Assembly: GCF_002242685.1 (NCBI RefSeq)
Contig: NZ_NBIM01000001.1
Span: forward strand, 744,001 to 808,000
Source of the DNA: Oceanimonas doudoroffii
Lineage (GTDB): Bacteria; Pseudomonadota; Gammaproteobacteria; Enterobacterales; Aeromonadaceae
DNA: 64,000 bases
Reading direction: 5' to 3'
Shown piece by piece: positions 46,814 through 56,234 of the stretch. Position 1 is the first letter of the stretch. Each line of letters opens with the position of its first letter. The notes beneath the pieces are model-generated. The model worked only from the letters and a program-made list of their open reading frames with translations, was not told the DNA's origin and did not search any database. The translations under genes were made by a program, and so were the position numbers.

Positions 46814-48421
46814 TCAGCCCCCCACGGCGTTGCCGTAAGGCAGCGCATACATCACTACCAGGAATACTGAGGTCGCCACCCCGAGCACCATCAGAGCCTT
46901 TGACCATACCAGCGTCTGCCTGAGTTCGCCGGCATCGAACTCCGACGCCGGGGTGCGGTGAATCTGAAGGCGGTAATCGGATTCCTGCTGGCTGACCCGC
47001 GTCATGCGGGAAATCAGCATAATGGTGGCAATACTGAGTACCAGGCCAACGATAAAGGGGTCCAGATATACCGGCAGCTCGAGCACACCGAATTTACTCA
47101 GCAACTTGGCGGCAATATTTCCGATAAAACCGGCAAGAATGCCCCAGAAGGCGGCGGCTTCGGTAATATGCCGGCTCCAGATACTCATAAAGGCCACGGG
47201 TCCCCAGGACGACGCGAACAACGTGCCGGCAAAATAGGTAATCCACATCACCGCCGGGGGCTGCGCATACGCCAGCACCAGCACGATCAGACCGACAACC
47301 AACATGGTCCAGCGTGTGATACGCAGGCTGGATGCGTCCGTCCGCCCCTTGAACCGGACGATATCGTGACTGACGCTAAAACCGATCAAGGACAAAAAGG
47401 TAGATGCCGAAGACAACGCTGCCGCCATCAGGCCGGCCATCAGCAATACTCCCAGCCAGGTCGGCATCATGTTCATCGCGGCCCAGATAATGGCCTTGTT
47501 GGAGGTCTCGATATTTGGGTTATCGAGGTTGATCGCCGCCCCGCTCACCACCAGTGCGATATAAAGCAGCATCAGTATGCCACCTGAGATGCAAGCCGAA
47601 CGGATCACTGTATGTTCATTACGCGCCATCAGGTAACGACTGGTTTGCCACGGGCTGACCGCCAGCACCGTCGCCCAGGACACACCCAGGATAAGGGCCC
47701 AGATCAGCGCCTCACCCGGTGTGCTCCAGTAGGCCCCGTCACCGTTGACCCCATGCCAGGCGATGATATCCGGTTTCGCCTCGTAGGTGGCCAGGGCCTG
47801 AATGGTGTCGAACCAGCCTCCGGAACCATCGACGATGTAAGGAAGTGCCAGAAAGGCCACGACCGTAAACAACAGGAACATCAGTGTATCCGTGATGACG
47901 ACCCCTTGAGAGCCGGAGTACAGGGTAAACAGGGTATATCCCAGCCAGACAATCAGCAGGGTCAAGCCATAGGGAATATCCACCACCTCGGAGATAATCA
48001 GCGAAGCCCCCTGGGTCACCGCCAGCAGATAGGCCGCCAGCCCCACCACAATGGTGATACCGGTGACCACCTGTACCCTGCGACTATTGAAGCGCCGGCC
48101 AAAATACTCAGGCAGAGTCAGCGCTCCACTACGGCGCACAAAACGACCAAAGAATAGCGCGCCGACAACATAGCCCGTGGTATTGATGGCAATCAGCACC
48201 AACAACAGGAAGCCATAACCTTCGTAGGCAAAGCCGGTTTCTCCCAAAAATGCATTGGTGCTCAGGAAACTGGCCACCAGAGTGCCGACAATCAGCAAGG
48301 TCGGCGAGCGCCGGCCGGCAACAAAATAATCATCCAGTCCTTTCACTTTACGGCCGGCATAATTGCCGACCAGAACGTATAGCAAAATACTGACCGCTAT
48401 ACCGACAGAAAACATATCCAT
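46814..48421 (-). CDS. Sodium:solute symporter family permease
   Basis: 535-residue SSS-family carrier with about 13 helices. It starts MDMFSVGIAVSILLYVLVGN; GLDDYFVAGRRSPTLLIVGT, the SFLSTNAFLGETGFAYEGYG sodium-site region and SSASTFLSLIGFSVSHDIVR (sodium-site helix 8) are conserved. Start 48421 is chosen because GGGAG lies seven bases before it; the frame is open to 48520 in the leader. Surroundings suggest a quaternary amine or a related organic acid as substrate. Its 5' end has a truncated duplicate at 52429-52611. Confidence 0.9.
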   Translation of the reverse strand: MDMFSVGIAVSILLYVLVGNYAGRKVKGLDDYFVAGRRSPTLLIVGTLVASFLSTNAFLGETGFAYEGYGFLLLVLIAINTTGYVVGALFFGRFVRRSGALTLPEYFGRRFNSRRVQVVTGITIVVGLAAYLLAVTQGASLIISEVVDIPYGLTLLIVWLGYTLFTLYSGSQGVVITDTLMFLLFTVVAFLALPYIVDGSGGWFDTIQALATYEAKPDIIAWHGVNGDGAYWSTPGEALIWALILGVSWATVLAVSPWQTSRYLMARNEHTVIRSACISGGILMLLYIALVVSGAAINLDNPNIETSNKAIIWAAMNMMPTWLGVLLMAGLMAAALSSASTFLSLIGFSVSHDIVRFKGRTDASSLRITRWTMLVVGLIVLVLAYAQPPAVMWITYFAGTLFASSWGPVAFMSIWSRHITEAAAFWGILAGFIGNIAAKLLSKFGVLELPVYLDPFIVGLVLSIATIMLISRMTRVSQQESDYRLQIHRTPASEFDAGELRQTLVWSKALMVLGVATSVFLVVMYALPYGNAVGG

Positions 48422-48514
48422 GGATATCTCCCTATTATCACATGTCCTTGATGTAAATTGCTTGAGCATAAAAACGGAAGAAAACATCAAAAAACTATCT
48501 TGCGTCCCCGTCAT

Positions 48515-48565
48515 TCTCAAACGATGAATACCAAGGCAAATGCATTAAATTATTTAAGACAGCAA
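48515..48565 (-). promoter_or_regulatory. Shared upstream element, copy B
   Basis: Plus strand TCTCAAACGATGAATACCAA, then GGCAAATGCATTAAATTATT and TAAGACAGCA. It starts 94 bases upstream of the symporter ATG. Most diverged of the three copies in its centre (CCAAGG instead of TCTGGG/T). Confidence 0.75.
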
Positions 48566-48651
48566 CAAGGATTGACTGAATGGCAAAAGAGTGCCGGCGG
48601 TCGCAGGCAGAAACGGCGATATACCGTAACAAAGGAATGGTGAACCCCAGC

Positions 48652-48684
48652 AAAAACGGCCAGGTCGGTGAGACCCTGGCCGTT
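48652..48684 (-). terminator. Terminator of the sulP-BetT-like operon
   Basis: Arms AACGGCCAGG / CCTGGCCGTT with a ten-base loop and five T residues on the minus strand, four bases after the carrier stop. Confidence 0.92.
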
Positions 48685-48688
48685 GTCT

Positions 48689-50782
48689 TTACACTGGTTG
48701 CTCCTGGTGTTCACCTGTTGTGTCATGGCCAGTCGCGCTGCGGGTGGCGGTGAGCAGCTCCCTTTCCATTTCATGGTCGGGAATCGCCCCCAGATGCCCC
48801 GCCAAACCCGCTTCGGTCAGGAAACTCAGGTGCTGCTGAAACTCGTTCAGCACATCATGGACGACCTGCAGCCGGGTATAGCCATTCAGATCCTGTCCCA
48901 CACTACCATCGGCCAGGTGCACATCGAGGCGCAGATAGTAGTCATCATCCGCAGGCAGAAAACTCGGTGGTTGCATACGCCGGGTGCGGATCTCGTAGCT
49001 AAAGCTCGGCGCCCCCTCAAAGTCGACCCGCAACATGGGACACGGCAACTGTGCTTCACCGGTTTCCCGCTCGGTGAGGCTGGCTTGCTGACCACGCGAT
49101 GTCAGCTCTTCAACCAGCTCGGTCAGGGCCGGGCGAATGGCGTGGCGTATGGTGGCCTCGGCCCGATCATGGGTGGCTCCGTCCAGGGTGCGATCAAGCC
49201 GTTCACGCCAGTCAAGAGCAGCACCATTACCGGTCACCGCCTGCTGGCGTGCTTCCAGCTTGCCGGTTTCTATCCTCAGCGAGCGGTACAGGCCAAATAT
49301 CACCAGAAAGATAACCGCCGAAAATGGCAGTGCACTGATCACCACTGCACTCTGCAGCGTTCGCAGACCGCCGGCCATCAGCAGAGCCAGGGTGATCAGA
49401 CCAATCAACACCGACCAGAAAATGCGCAGGCGAACCGGCGCATCATGATTCACATCGCGCAGTATATAGGTGAAGTTGGACAACACCAGGGCGCCGGAAT
49501 CGGCCGAGGTCACAAAGAAGATAATACTCAGCAGGGTCACCAGGCTGGCGGTGAGCCCCACCCAGGGCAGCTGTTCGAGGAAGGTATAAATGCTGGCCTG
49601 CGGCATGTTGACCGCCTGCTCTCCCAGTACCACCAGCCCCTGCTCCACTAGGTTGATACCGCTGTTGCCAAACACGGACATCATCACCATCACAAAAATC
49701 AGCGGAATAAACAGAGCGCCGGCGACAAACTCGCGAATGGTGCGACCACGGGAAATACGCGCCAGAAACAGGCCGATAAACGGCGCCCAGGCAATCCACC
49801 AGCTCCAGAAGAACACAGTCCAGCCACTGAACCAACCCTGAGCCTCGGAATTATAGGCATAGGTTTCAAAGCTTTTGCCGGTGAGTGCGGCAATATAGTC
49901 ACCCACATTCATCACCAGGGCATTGAGCAACATCAGGGTGTCTCCCTGCAGCAGCACAAATAACACCACGGCGGCCACCATCAGCAGGTTGAACTCGGAC
50001 AGCCGGCGTATGCCCTTGTCTACCCCGCTCACCACCGACAGGGTCGCCAGGGTCACCACCAGCGCAATCAGCAGCACCTGTGCCGTCAGCCCCTCAGGCA
50101 CATCAAACAGATAGGACAGCCCGTAGTTCATCTGCATCACGCCAATGCCCAAGGCGGTGGCAATGCCAAACACGGTAGCCAGCACGGCCGTAATATCGAC
50201 GGCGTCACCTACCGGTCCGTAGATGCGCTTGCCCAGCAGGGGATAGAGGGTGGAACGGATGGCCAGCGGCAAGCGGTGACGATAGCTGAAATAGGCCAAC
50301 GCCAAGCCCATCAGCACATACACGCCCCAGCCCGAGATCCCCCAGTGCATAAAGGTCTGAACAATGGCACGACGATGAGCCTCCGCCCCACCTCCGATAC
50401 CGACCGGTGGATTGAGATAATGTGTCAGCGGCTCGGAAACCACAAAAAACAGAATGGCTCCGCCAAGGCCGGCAGCAAACAGCATGGCCGACCAGGATAG
50501 CAGCGAAAATTCCGGTCGCGAGTGATCCGGGCCCAGCCGTATCTTGCCAAAGCGCGAGGCACCAACCGCCAGTACAAATACCAGGTAGACGACGATGGCC
50601 AGCATGTAATACCAGCCAAAGGTCTGGCCAATCCAGTCCAGCCCGGCGTTGAAGAACGCCGTGGCATGGTCGGTAAAGGCGATCGCATAAATCAGAAATA
50701 TCAGTATGCCGGCCACCGAACCATGGAAAACCGCCGTATTGAGGCGGCCGCCCGGCCGGCTGTCACTCACTTGCTGTGTCAT
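48689..50782 (-). CDS. BCCT-family transporter, divergent BetT paralog
   Basis: 697-residue carrier with the same design as the one at 36609: twelve helices (WTVFFWSWWIAWAPFIGLFL conserved) and a long C-terminal cytosolic domain. The motif that reads AAGIGIDVLFF there is AAGLGGAILFF here, so the Asp and second Gly-Ile are replaced, which suggests another substrate. Begins 12 bases after the sulP stop, hence one operon with sulP and its leader. Position near choline sulfatase makes choline-O-sulfate or a betaine a candidate; this is inference. Confidence 0.9.
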   Translation of the reverse strand: MTQQVSDSRPGGRLNTAVFHGSVAGILIFLIYAIAFTDHATAFFNAGLDWIGQTFGWYYMLAIVVYLVFVLAVGASRFGKIRLGPDHSRPEFSLLSWSAMLFAAGLGGAILFFVVSEPLTHYLNPPVGIGGGAEAHRRAIVQTFMHWGISGWGVYVLMGLALAYFSYRHRLPLAIRSTLYPLLGKRIYGPVGDAVDITAVLATVFGIATALGIGVMQMNYGLSYLFDVPEGLTAQVLLIALVVTLATLSVVSGVDKGIRRLSEFNLLMVAAVVLFVLLQGDTLMLLNALVMNVGDYIAALTGKSFETYAYNSEAQGWFSGWTVFFWSWWIAWAPFIGLFLARISRGRTIREFVAGALFIPLIFVMVMMSVFGNSGINLVEQGLVVLGEQAVNMPQASIYTFLEQLPWVGLTASLVTLLSIIFFVTSADSGALVLSNFTYILRDVNHDAPVRLRIFWSVLIGLITLALLMAGGLRTLQSAVVISALPFSAVIFLVIFGLYRSLRIETGKLEARQQAVTGNGAALDWRERLDRTLDGATHDRAEATIRHAIRPALTELVEELTSRGQQASLTERETGEAQLPCPMLRVDFEGAPSFSYEIRTRRMQPPSFLPADDDYYLRLDVHLADGSVGQDLNGYTRLQVVHDVLNEFQQHLSFLTEAGLAGHLGAIPDHEMERELLTATRSATGHDTTGEHQEQPV

Positions 50783-50794
50783 GGAGAATCCCTC

Positions 50795-52432
50795 TCATAG
50801 TGTGATTACCGTGATCTTGTCACTGTTCAATACGCCGGCCCGCCGCAGGCGATACAGCACGTCATCCTTGGTGCCGGCTAGGTAGAGCCTGCCTCCCCGG
50901 TCCCGGCACACACTGGCCTGCCGCAGCAACAGATGCAGGCCGCTGATATCGATAAAATTGATGCCCTCCGCCAGGATCACCAGATTCGGCCGGTCATGGG
51001 CATCCAGCCGCCGTGCGATCCCCTCGCAGGCGCCGAAATACAGGGAGCCGTCGATCCTGACCACCGCGCAGCTGTCGGGGGTCAGGACCTGCCGAATGGC
51101 CACAGGTGCCTGTGCCAGCTCACAGGCCACCACCGGCGGCCGCATGGTGCGCAGCAAGTAAAAGACAAAGGACGCCAGCACCCCGACGAAGATGGCGAAC
51201 TCCAGCGCCAGCAGCAGGGTGCTGGCAAAGGTGAGCAACAAGACCGTGGTCTCGGCACGGCTGACAGCCAGCGCTTCACGAATACTGTGCCGGTCAATCA
51301 GGTTGGCGGCGACCACCAGCAGCATGCCGGCCATGGCCGGCATGGGCACGTAGCCCAGCAACGGGGTTGCCAGCAACACCATGGGCACCAGAAACAGCGC
51401 GGCCATCACCGCGGCCAGCGGGGACCGGGCCCCGGCACTGGCATTCAGGCCGGAGCGGGTAAAAGATCCGGATGACACATAACCAGAGAAAAAGGCGCCC
51501 CCGATATTGGAGATCCCCTGCCCGATAAACTCCTGATCACTGTTCATACGCTGCCCCGTGCGCACCGCCATGGCCCGGGAAATGGCAGCGGCCTCGACCA
51601 AACCCAACAGCCCCAGCGCCATGGCGCCGGGGGCCAGCTGGCGCAATATATCCAGGGAAAAGAGCGGGGTCGATAACGGCGGCAGACCCGCCGGCACGGC
51701 GGCGATGCGCTGAATATGCACGCTCTGCGGATCGATCCAGGCGGCCAGAACAGCCCCCCCGGCCAGCGCCAGCAACATGCCCGGCCAGCGGGGTAACCAG
51801 CGCCGGAATGCCAGGCAGGCGGCCAGGGTAACACCGGTGATAAACACCGCCTCGGGGCAAATATCGTCCCACCGCTCCAGCAGCGCCGGCCAGCTGTCGA
51901 AAAAATCGGCACTGTCGAGCGGGCCCAACCCCAGCGCATAGGGCAACTGGCTGTTAGCAATGATCAACGCGGCACCGGCAGTAAAGCCAGTCACCACCGC
52001 ATGGGATACCAGATTCACCAGCACGCCCAGCTTGGCCAGACCCAACAGTAATTGAAACAACCCGGTGAGAAAGGTCAGGGTCAGCACCAGCACCACATAC
52101 TCTCCGGGGCCGGCCTCGGCAAATGGCTGCAGAGTGGCAAATAACGCAATCGACAACGCTGCCGTCGGCCCGCTGACCATTTGCCGTGACGAACCGAACA
52201 GAGCTGCCAGTATGGTGGGAATAATGGCGGTATACAGGCCGTACTCGGGGGGCAGGCCCGCCAGCAAGGCATAGGCAACGCCTTGCGGTATTACCAATAC
52301 CGCCCCCGTCAGCCCGGCCAGTACATCGGCACGCAGCGAACAAGTGCTCTGTTGCGGTAACCAGCCCATGAAGGGCACCAGGCACAGCAGCAGTGTCTGG
52401 TAGCGCTGTGCCTTGCCCTGTGCTGTTATCAT
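50795..52432 (-). CDS. SulP-family anion transporter with STAS domain
   Basis: 545 residues: the SulP membrane domain (SLRADVLAGLTGAVLVIPQG near residue 33, then GLPPEYGLYTAIIPTILAALFGSSRQMVSGPTAA split over helices 1-3) and a C-terminal STAS domain (about residues 430-540, ILAEGINFIDISGLHLL). Such carriers move sulfate, bicarbonate or organic anions. Its ATG overlaps the stop of the symporter-derived leader as ATGA. Linkage to choline sulfatase suggests sulfate or choline-O-sulfate transport. Confidence 0.92.
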   Translation of the reverse strand: MITAQGKAQRYQTLLLCLVPFMGWLPQQSTCSLRADVLAGLTGAVLVIPQGVAYALLAGLPPEYGLYTAIIPTILAALFGSSRQMVSGPTAALSIALFATLQPFAEAGPGEYVVLVLTLTFLTGLFQLLLGLAKLGVLVNLVSHAVVTGFTAGAALIIANSQLPYALGLGPLDSADFFDSWPALLERWDDICPEAVFITGVTLAACLAFRRWLPRWPGMLLALAGGAVLAAWIDPQSVHIQRIAAVPAGLPPLSTPLFSLDILRQLAPGAMALGLLGLVEAAAISRAMAVRTGQRMNSDQEFIGQGISNIGGAFFSGYVSSGSFTRSGLNASAGARSPLAAVMAALFLVPMVLLATPLLGYVPMPAMAGMLLVVAANLIDRHSIREALAVSRAETTVLLLTFASTLLLALEFAIFVGVLASFVFYLLRTMRPPVVACELAQAPVAIRQVLTPDSCAVVRIDGSLYFGACEGIARRLDAHDRPNLVILAEGINFIDISGLHLLLRQASVCRDRGGRLYLAGTKDDVLYRLRRAGVLNSDKITVITL

Positions 52433-52611
52433 GATTGCATCCCGGAAATGACCGGCAAAGATGCTCGCCGATCCAGAACATTTGGATAGATGATATTGCG
52501 CATGTGCCGGCCAAAATACTCATTCAGCCCTTTTATTTTCCCGTCGCTATAATGACCGAAAAAAATATATAGAAAAATACTGGCAGCTACACCGTCAGCA
52601 AACATGTCCAT
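52429..52611 (-). pseudogene. Truncated duplicate of the symporter N-terminus acting as a leader frame
   Basis: 60-codon frame starting MDMFADGVAASIFLYIFFGH and continuing YSDGKIKGLNEYFGRH, matching the first 34 or so residues of the symporter at 46814-48421, then unrelated residues. The homologous EYFGR follows a deletion bounded by GGCCGGC. Upstream sequence (TATCTCCCTATTATCACATG) and copy C of the shared element are duplicated too. The frame keeps a GGGAG site and its stop overlaps the sulP start, so it may be translated and couple sulP translation. Confidence 0.8.
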
Positions 52612-52706
52612 GAATATCTCCCTATTATCACATGCCTTTTCAAAAAACACTTCAATTAACAAAGCGGAAGGAAACATAAGTAAAAATACCCCGCCACCAT
52701 GGTCAT

Positions 52707-52757
52707 GCTCAAACGATGAATATCTGGTCAAATGCGTTAAATTAATTAAGACAAGCG
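52707..52757 (-). promoter_or_regulatory. Shared upstream element, copy C
   Basis: Plus strand GCTCAAACGATGAATATCTG, then GTCAAATGCGTTAAATTAAT and TAAGACAAGC. It begins 96 bases upstream of the leader ATG, the same distance as copy B from the symporter, consistent with duplication of the whole 5' region. Confidence 0.75.
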
Positions 52758-52798
52758 CACCCGAACAATCGGAATAAAAGAATGGAAAGGTGGAAAAT

Positions 52799-52834
52799 AA
52801 AATGAAAGCAAGAAACCGGGTCAATTGACCCGGC
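52799..52834 (-). terminator. Terminator of choline sulfatase gene
   Basis: Perfect palindrome CCGGGTCAATTGACCCGG at 52816-52833 followed by TTTCTTGCTTTCATTTT on the minus strand, about 50 bases after the stop. Confidence 0.8.
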
Positions 52835-52883
52835 GGCTCTATGCGCCCGCCAAGGAAGCATGCTCCCCAACTGGGCACGGTCA

Positions 52884-54404
52884 TTACTTTTTGACCTGCG
52901 GGTAACGGGAACGCCGTTCCAGATCGTAGAGGCCAATGGTATGACGCACATACTGGTGGCTGGCATCCACAAAGGGCTGGAAATCCCAGGGGGTATACTT
53001 TCCCTTGTTCAGCGCTTCACCCACAAGTTGGCGACGACGCTGGCTCTGGAGCACATTTTCATTGAGCTGGTCCAGATCCCAGCCACTGGCCACCTGCTCA
53101 CGGAACGACTGCAGCACATCAGCATGCGCCGGCGAATTCGCCAGGTTGCGTAACTCCTGTGGATCCTCGACCAGGTTGAACAGCTGCTCCGGATCGGCCG
53201 GTGAACAAATGTATTTGTAAGCTCCACGACGGATCATCAACAGTGGCGCCAGTGCCCCCTCCGCCAGGTATTCGCCGATGACCTCGTCATGCCCCTCCTC
53301 GCCCTGCAGGTGCGGCACCAGACTGCGCCCTTCGATGGGAGTGACATAACCGGACTGAGGCCCGTCCACCATCTCGACAAAGGTGGGCAGCAAATCCAGC
53401 GTAGACACGCTGGCGCTGACCCGCCGTGGGGCAAAACGCTCGGGGTAATGAACAATCAGCGGTACCCGGGCAGACCATTCAAACCAGCTCATCTTGTACC
53501 AGAGCCCACGCTCGCCCAGCATGTCACCGTGGTCGCCGGAAAAGACAATGATGGTATTTTTATCCAGGCCGGTTTCCTTGAGGGTTTTCACCAGCTTGCC
53601 GACCTGATCATCCACATAGCTGATGGAGCCATAATAGGCATGACGCGCATTGCGGATCTGTTCATCGGTCACCTCGGTTTTATCCAGACCGCAGACAAAG
53701 CGCAGGCGCTCGGAATGGGGATCATGCTCACCCGGCGCTACCTTGACCGACGGCATGTCGATGTCGTCGTGGTGGTAACGGCTCCAGTATTCGTCGGTGG
53801 TAATGTAGGGATCATGGGGATGAGTCATGGAAACCGTCAGACAGAAGGGGCGATCGTCGCTGCCGCGCACCTGGTCGTAGAGAAAGCGCTGGGCGTTCAC
53901 TACCACTTCCTCGTCGTAATCCAGCTGCAGGCTGCGCACACAGGGGCCGGCCTCGATGACCGGGTCCATATTGTGATACCACTCAGGGCGCTTCTCCGGC
54001 TGATCCCAGCTGGTGATCCAATTGAAGTTGGACGGGTAGATATCACTGGTCAGGCGCTCTTCAAAACCATGCAGCTGGTCAGCGCCGCAAAAATGCATCT
54101 TGCCAGACAAAGCCGTACGGTAACCGAGGTTGCGCAGGTAATGGGCAAAGGTCGGAATATCGTCGGCCAGATCGGCCGCATTGTCATAGGCACCGATTTT
54201 TGACGGCAGACGCCCGGTCATCAGCACATAACGCGACGGCGCGCACAGCGGGCTGTTGCAATAAGCGGAATCAAACACCACCCCAGCATCGGCCAGTGCG
54301 CTCAGATGAGGGGTCTTAACAACGGGATGACCATAAATGGGAAGCGCGGGCGCTGCCAGCTGATCCGCCATGATAAAAACGATATTTGGCCTGTTGGTAT
54401 CCAT
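52884..54404 (-). CDS. betC: Choline-sulfatase
   Basis: 506-residue type-I sulfatase that hydrolyses choline-O-sulfate to choline and sulfate. The formylglycine precursor Cys54 is in CNSPLCAPSRYVLMTGRLPS, with residue number equal to that of Sinorhizobium BetC. Metal-site Asp/Asn are in NIVFIMADQ and FSGDHGDMLGERGLWYK. The C-terminal domain of choline sulfatases (WDFQPFVDASHQYVRHTIGL) is present. No signal peptide, so cytosolic. Divergent from a LysR gene that likely controls it. Confidence 0.94.
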   Translation of the reverse strand: MDTNRPNIVFIMADQLAAPALPIYGHPVVKTPHLSALADAGVVFDSAYCNSPLCAPSRYVLMTGRLPSKIGAYDNAADLADDIPTFAHYLRNLGYRTALSGKMHFCGADQLHGFEERLTSDIYPSNFNWITSWDQPEKRPEWYHNMDPVIEAGPCVRSLQLDYDEEVVVNAQRFLYDQVRGSDDRPFCLTVSMTHPHDPYITTDEYWSRYHHDDIDMPSVKVAPGEHDPHSERLRFVCGLDKTEVTDEQIRNARHAYYGSISYVDDQVGKLVKTLKETGLDKNTIIVFSGDHGDMLGERGLWYKMSWFEWSARVPLIVHYPERFAPRRVSASVSTLDLLPTFVEMVDGPQSGYVTPIEGRSLVPHLQGEEGHDEVIGEYLAEGALAPLLMIRRGAYKYICSPADPEQLFNLVEDPQELRNLANSPAHADVLQSFREQVASGWDLDQLNENVLQSQRRRQLVGEALNKGKYTPWDFQPFVDASHQYVRHTIGLYDLERRSRYPQVKK

Positions 54405-54546
54405 TACTGCTCCTTTGTAACGAGACTAGATCCTGCTATACATAAATTCGCCTAATTGCTGTACCCTGCGGGCACAAGACAATGTTGCACAGTAATTAAG
54501 GAACTGTGAACAGATCTTGGGCTAATGTTAAGGATTAGACAGATTT

Positions 54547-55461
54547 ATGACTAAACTCGATCAACTCCCAAGTCTGGTGACCTTGCTGGCATTTGAGGCA
54601 GCGGCAAGGCTGGGGAACTTCACCCTGGCGGCCCAGGAACTGGGCAGTACCCAGTCTGCCGTCAGCCAGCAGATTCGCCGCCTGGAAGGGGATTTAGGCG
54701 CATCTCTCTTTCATCGCGCCCACCGTGGCGTGACCCTGACCAGTGCGGGTGAAACCCTGCTCACGGCGGTACTCGAAGGTCTGCACCGGCTGGCGGAAGG
54801 TGTTGGTGCAGTACAGCAATCCGGCCAGCACTCGGTCATCAATGTCGCAACTGACTATGCCTTTGCCGCATTCTGGATACTCCCGCGCCTGTCCGGCTTT
54901 CGCGAGCACTATCCCAATACCGAAGTACGTGTGGTGACATCGCAGCAACGCAACACACCGGCCCAGCAGGAATTTGATCTCGCCATTCTGTTCGGCAACG
55001 GCTACTTTCCCGGCTGCATCAGCCGCCAGCTGTTCAGAGAGCAGGTTTTGCCGGTATGCAGCCCGACCCTGTTGCAGAACAGAGGACCGGTAACCCATGC
55101 AGAGCAGCTGGCGCAGTTCCCCTTGCTCAAGCTCGATACCGACTACCATCTCGACTGCTTTACCTGGCCCCGGCTGTTCAAGACCCTGGGAATTAACGGT
55201 GCGCCACCGGAGCCGGCCATTGCGTTCAATAACTACACCCTGCTGCTGCAGGCGGCGATCGCCGGCCAGGGCGTGGCCATCGGCTGGACCGGACTGGTGG
55301 ACTCACTGCTGGATAACGGCCTGCTGGTTCCCGTGCTCGAACAACGCTTCACTTCGGCCAATGGCTACCATGTGGTCCTGCCCCAGCGACGCGAGGTGGA
55401 ACCGGTGGTGCAGTGCTTTGCCGACTGGCTTTACCATGAAAGCCTGCCGGCGCCAGGCTAA
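54547..55461 (+). CDS. LysR-type regulator, choline-sulfate utilisation type
   Basis: 304-residue LysR of the GcvA-like branch: HTH with LVTLLAFEAAARLGNFTLAA and GSTQSAVSQQIRRLEGDLGA (residues about 10-60), then the effector domain. Divergent from betC over 142 bp, the arrangement reported for the choline sulfate regulator in pseudomonads. May also act on the shared elements upstream of the transport operons; that is untested. Confidence 0.85.
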   Translation: MTKLDQLPSLVTLLAFEAAARLGNFTLAAQELGSTQSAVSQQIRRLEGDLGASLFHRAHRGVTLTSAGETLLTAVLEGLHRLAEGVGAVQQSGQHSVINVATDYAFAAFWILPRLSGFREHYPNTEVRVVTSQQRNTPAQQEFDLAILFGNGYFPGCISRQLFREQVLPVCSPTLLQNRGPVTHAEQLAQFPLLKLDTDYHLDCFTWPRLFKTLGINGAPPEPAIAFNNYTLLLQAAIAGQGVAIGWTGLVDSLLDNGLLVPVLEQRFTSANGYHVVLPQRREVEPVVQCFADWLYHESLPAPG

Positions 55462-55591
55462 TCACAGCAAGGCCGGACAGTGGCAAGAAGGTAACAATGG
55501 ACCAGTGAATGACACTGCGCGGCATCATATACATACAACCCGCGGCCGGACACCGGCTGCCAACCCAACCAAGATGACAAGGAAGACACAG

Positions 55592-56071
55592 ATGACAACC
55601 GAGCTGAGCATATTCGAGTCCCCGGTCAAACCCGAGTGGATCGACTACAACGGCCATATGAACGATGCCTGCTATGTGGTGGTGTTCGCCACCGCCCTCA
55701 ATAATTTCATCGACCAGATCGGGATGGATGCCGCCTTTCGGACTCGGCATCAGGTTTCGCTCTACACACTGCAAAGCGCGGTGCACTACCTGCAGGAAGT
55801 AAAAGAAGGCGAACCCTTAAAAATTTTTGCCCAGCTGCTTGAACACGACAGCAAGAAGTTGCGCCTGGTGCTGACCATGCGCCATGCCGACACTGGTGTC
55901 GATCTCGCCCTGATGGAAACCCTGCTGCTGCACATGGACATGAGTATAAAACGGGCCAGCGCCTTTTTACCGGCCACCCGGGAGCAGCTTGAGCATCTCC
56001 ATGCCCGGCAGGCAAGCCAGCCTTGGCCTGCCCAGGCCGGCCGTGGTATCGCCCTCAGGCGCCCCGCCTGA
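55592..56071 (+). CDS. cdhB: Hotdog-fold acyl-CoA thioesterase, CdhB-like
   Basis: 159-residue 4HBT-type thioesterase with the core VKPEWIDYNGHMNDACYVVV; the Asp-Tyr-Asn-Gly-His-Met pattern contains the catalytic Asp. With the BKACE and carnitine dehydrogenase genes 12-16 kb away, the expected reaction is betainyl-CoA to glycine betaine plus CoA. Start at 55592 (MTTELSIFES) has AAGGAAG upstream; the frame is open far into the preceding LysR gene, which is artefactual. Lies alone between two LysR genes. Confidence 0.82.
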   Translation: MTTELSIFESPVKPEWIDYNGHMNDACYVVVFATALNNFIDQIGMDAAFRTRHQVSLYTLQSAVHYLQEVKEGEPLKIFAQLLEHDSKKLRLVLTMRHADTGVDLALMETLLLHMDMSIKRASAFLPATREQLEHLHARQASQPWPAQAGRGIALRRPA

Positions 56072-56234
56072 GCCTGCTCATGTCAATGGCCTGACAATAC
56101 ACTTCCGGCCACCCCTGCGGATCAGCTGGGCCGTGGCCGTAACTGCCACGAGCAAGGAACGCAGTGCTCGACCGTCATCATGACACTGTGCGCGGCCAGG
56201 CACGAATAAGTGCCGGCCCCAAGGAGATACCACC

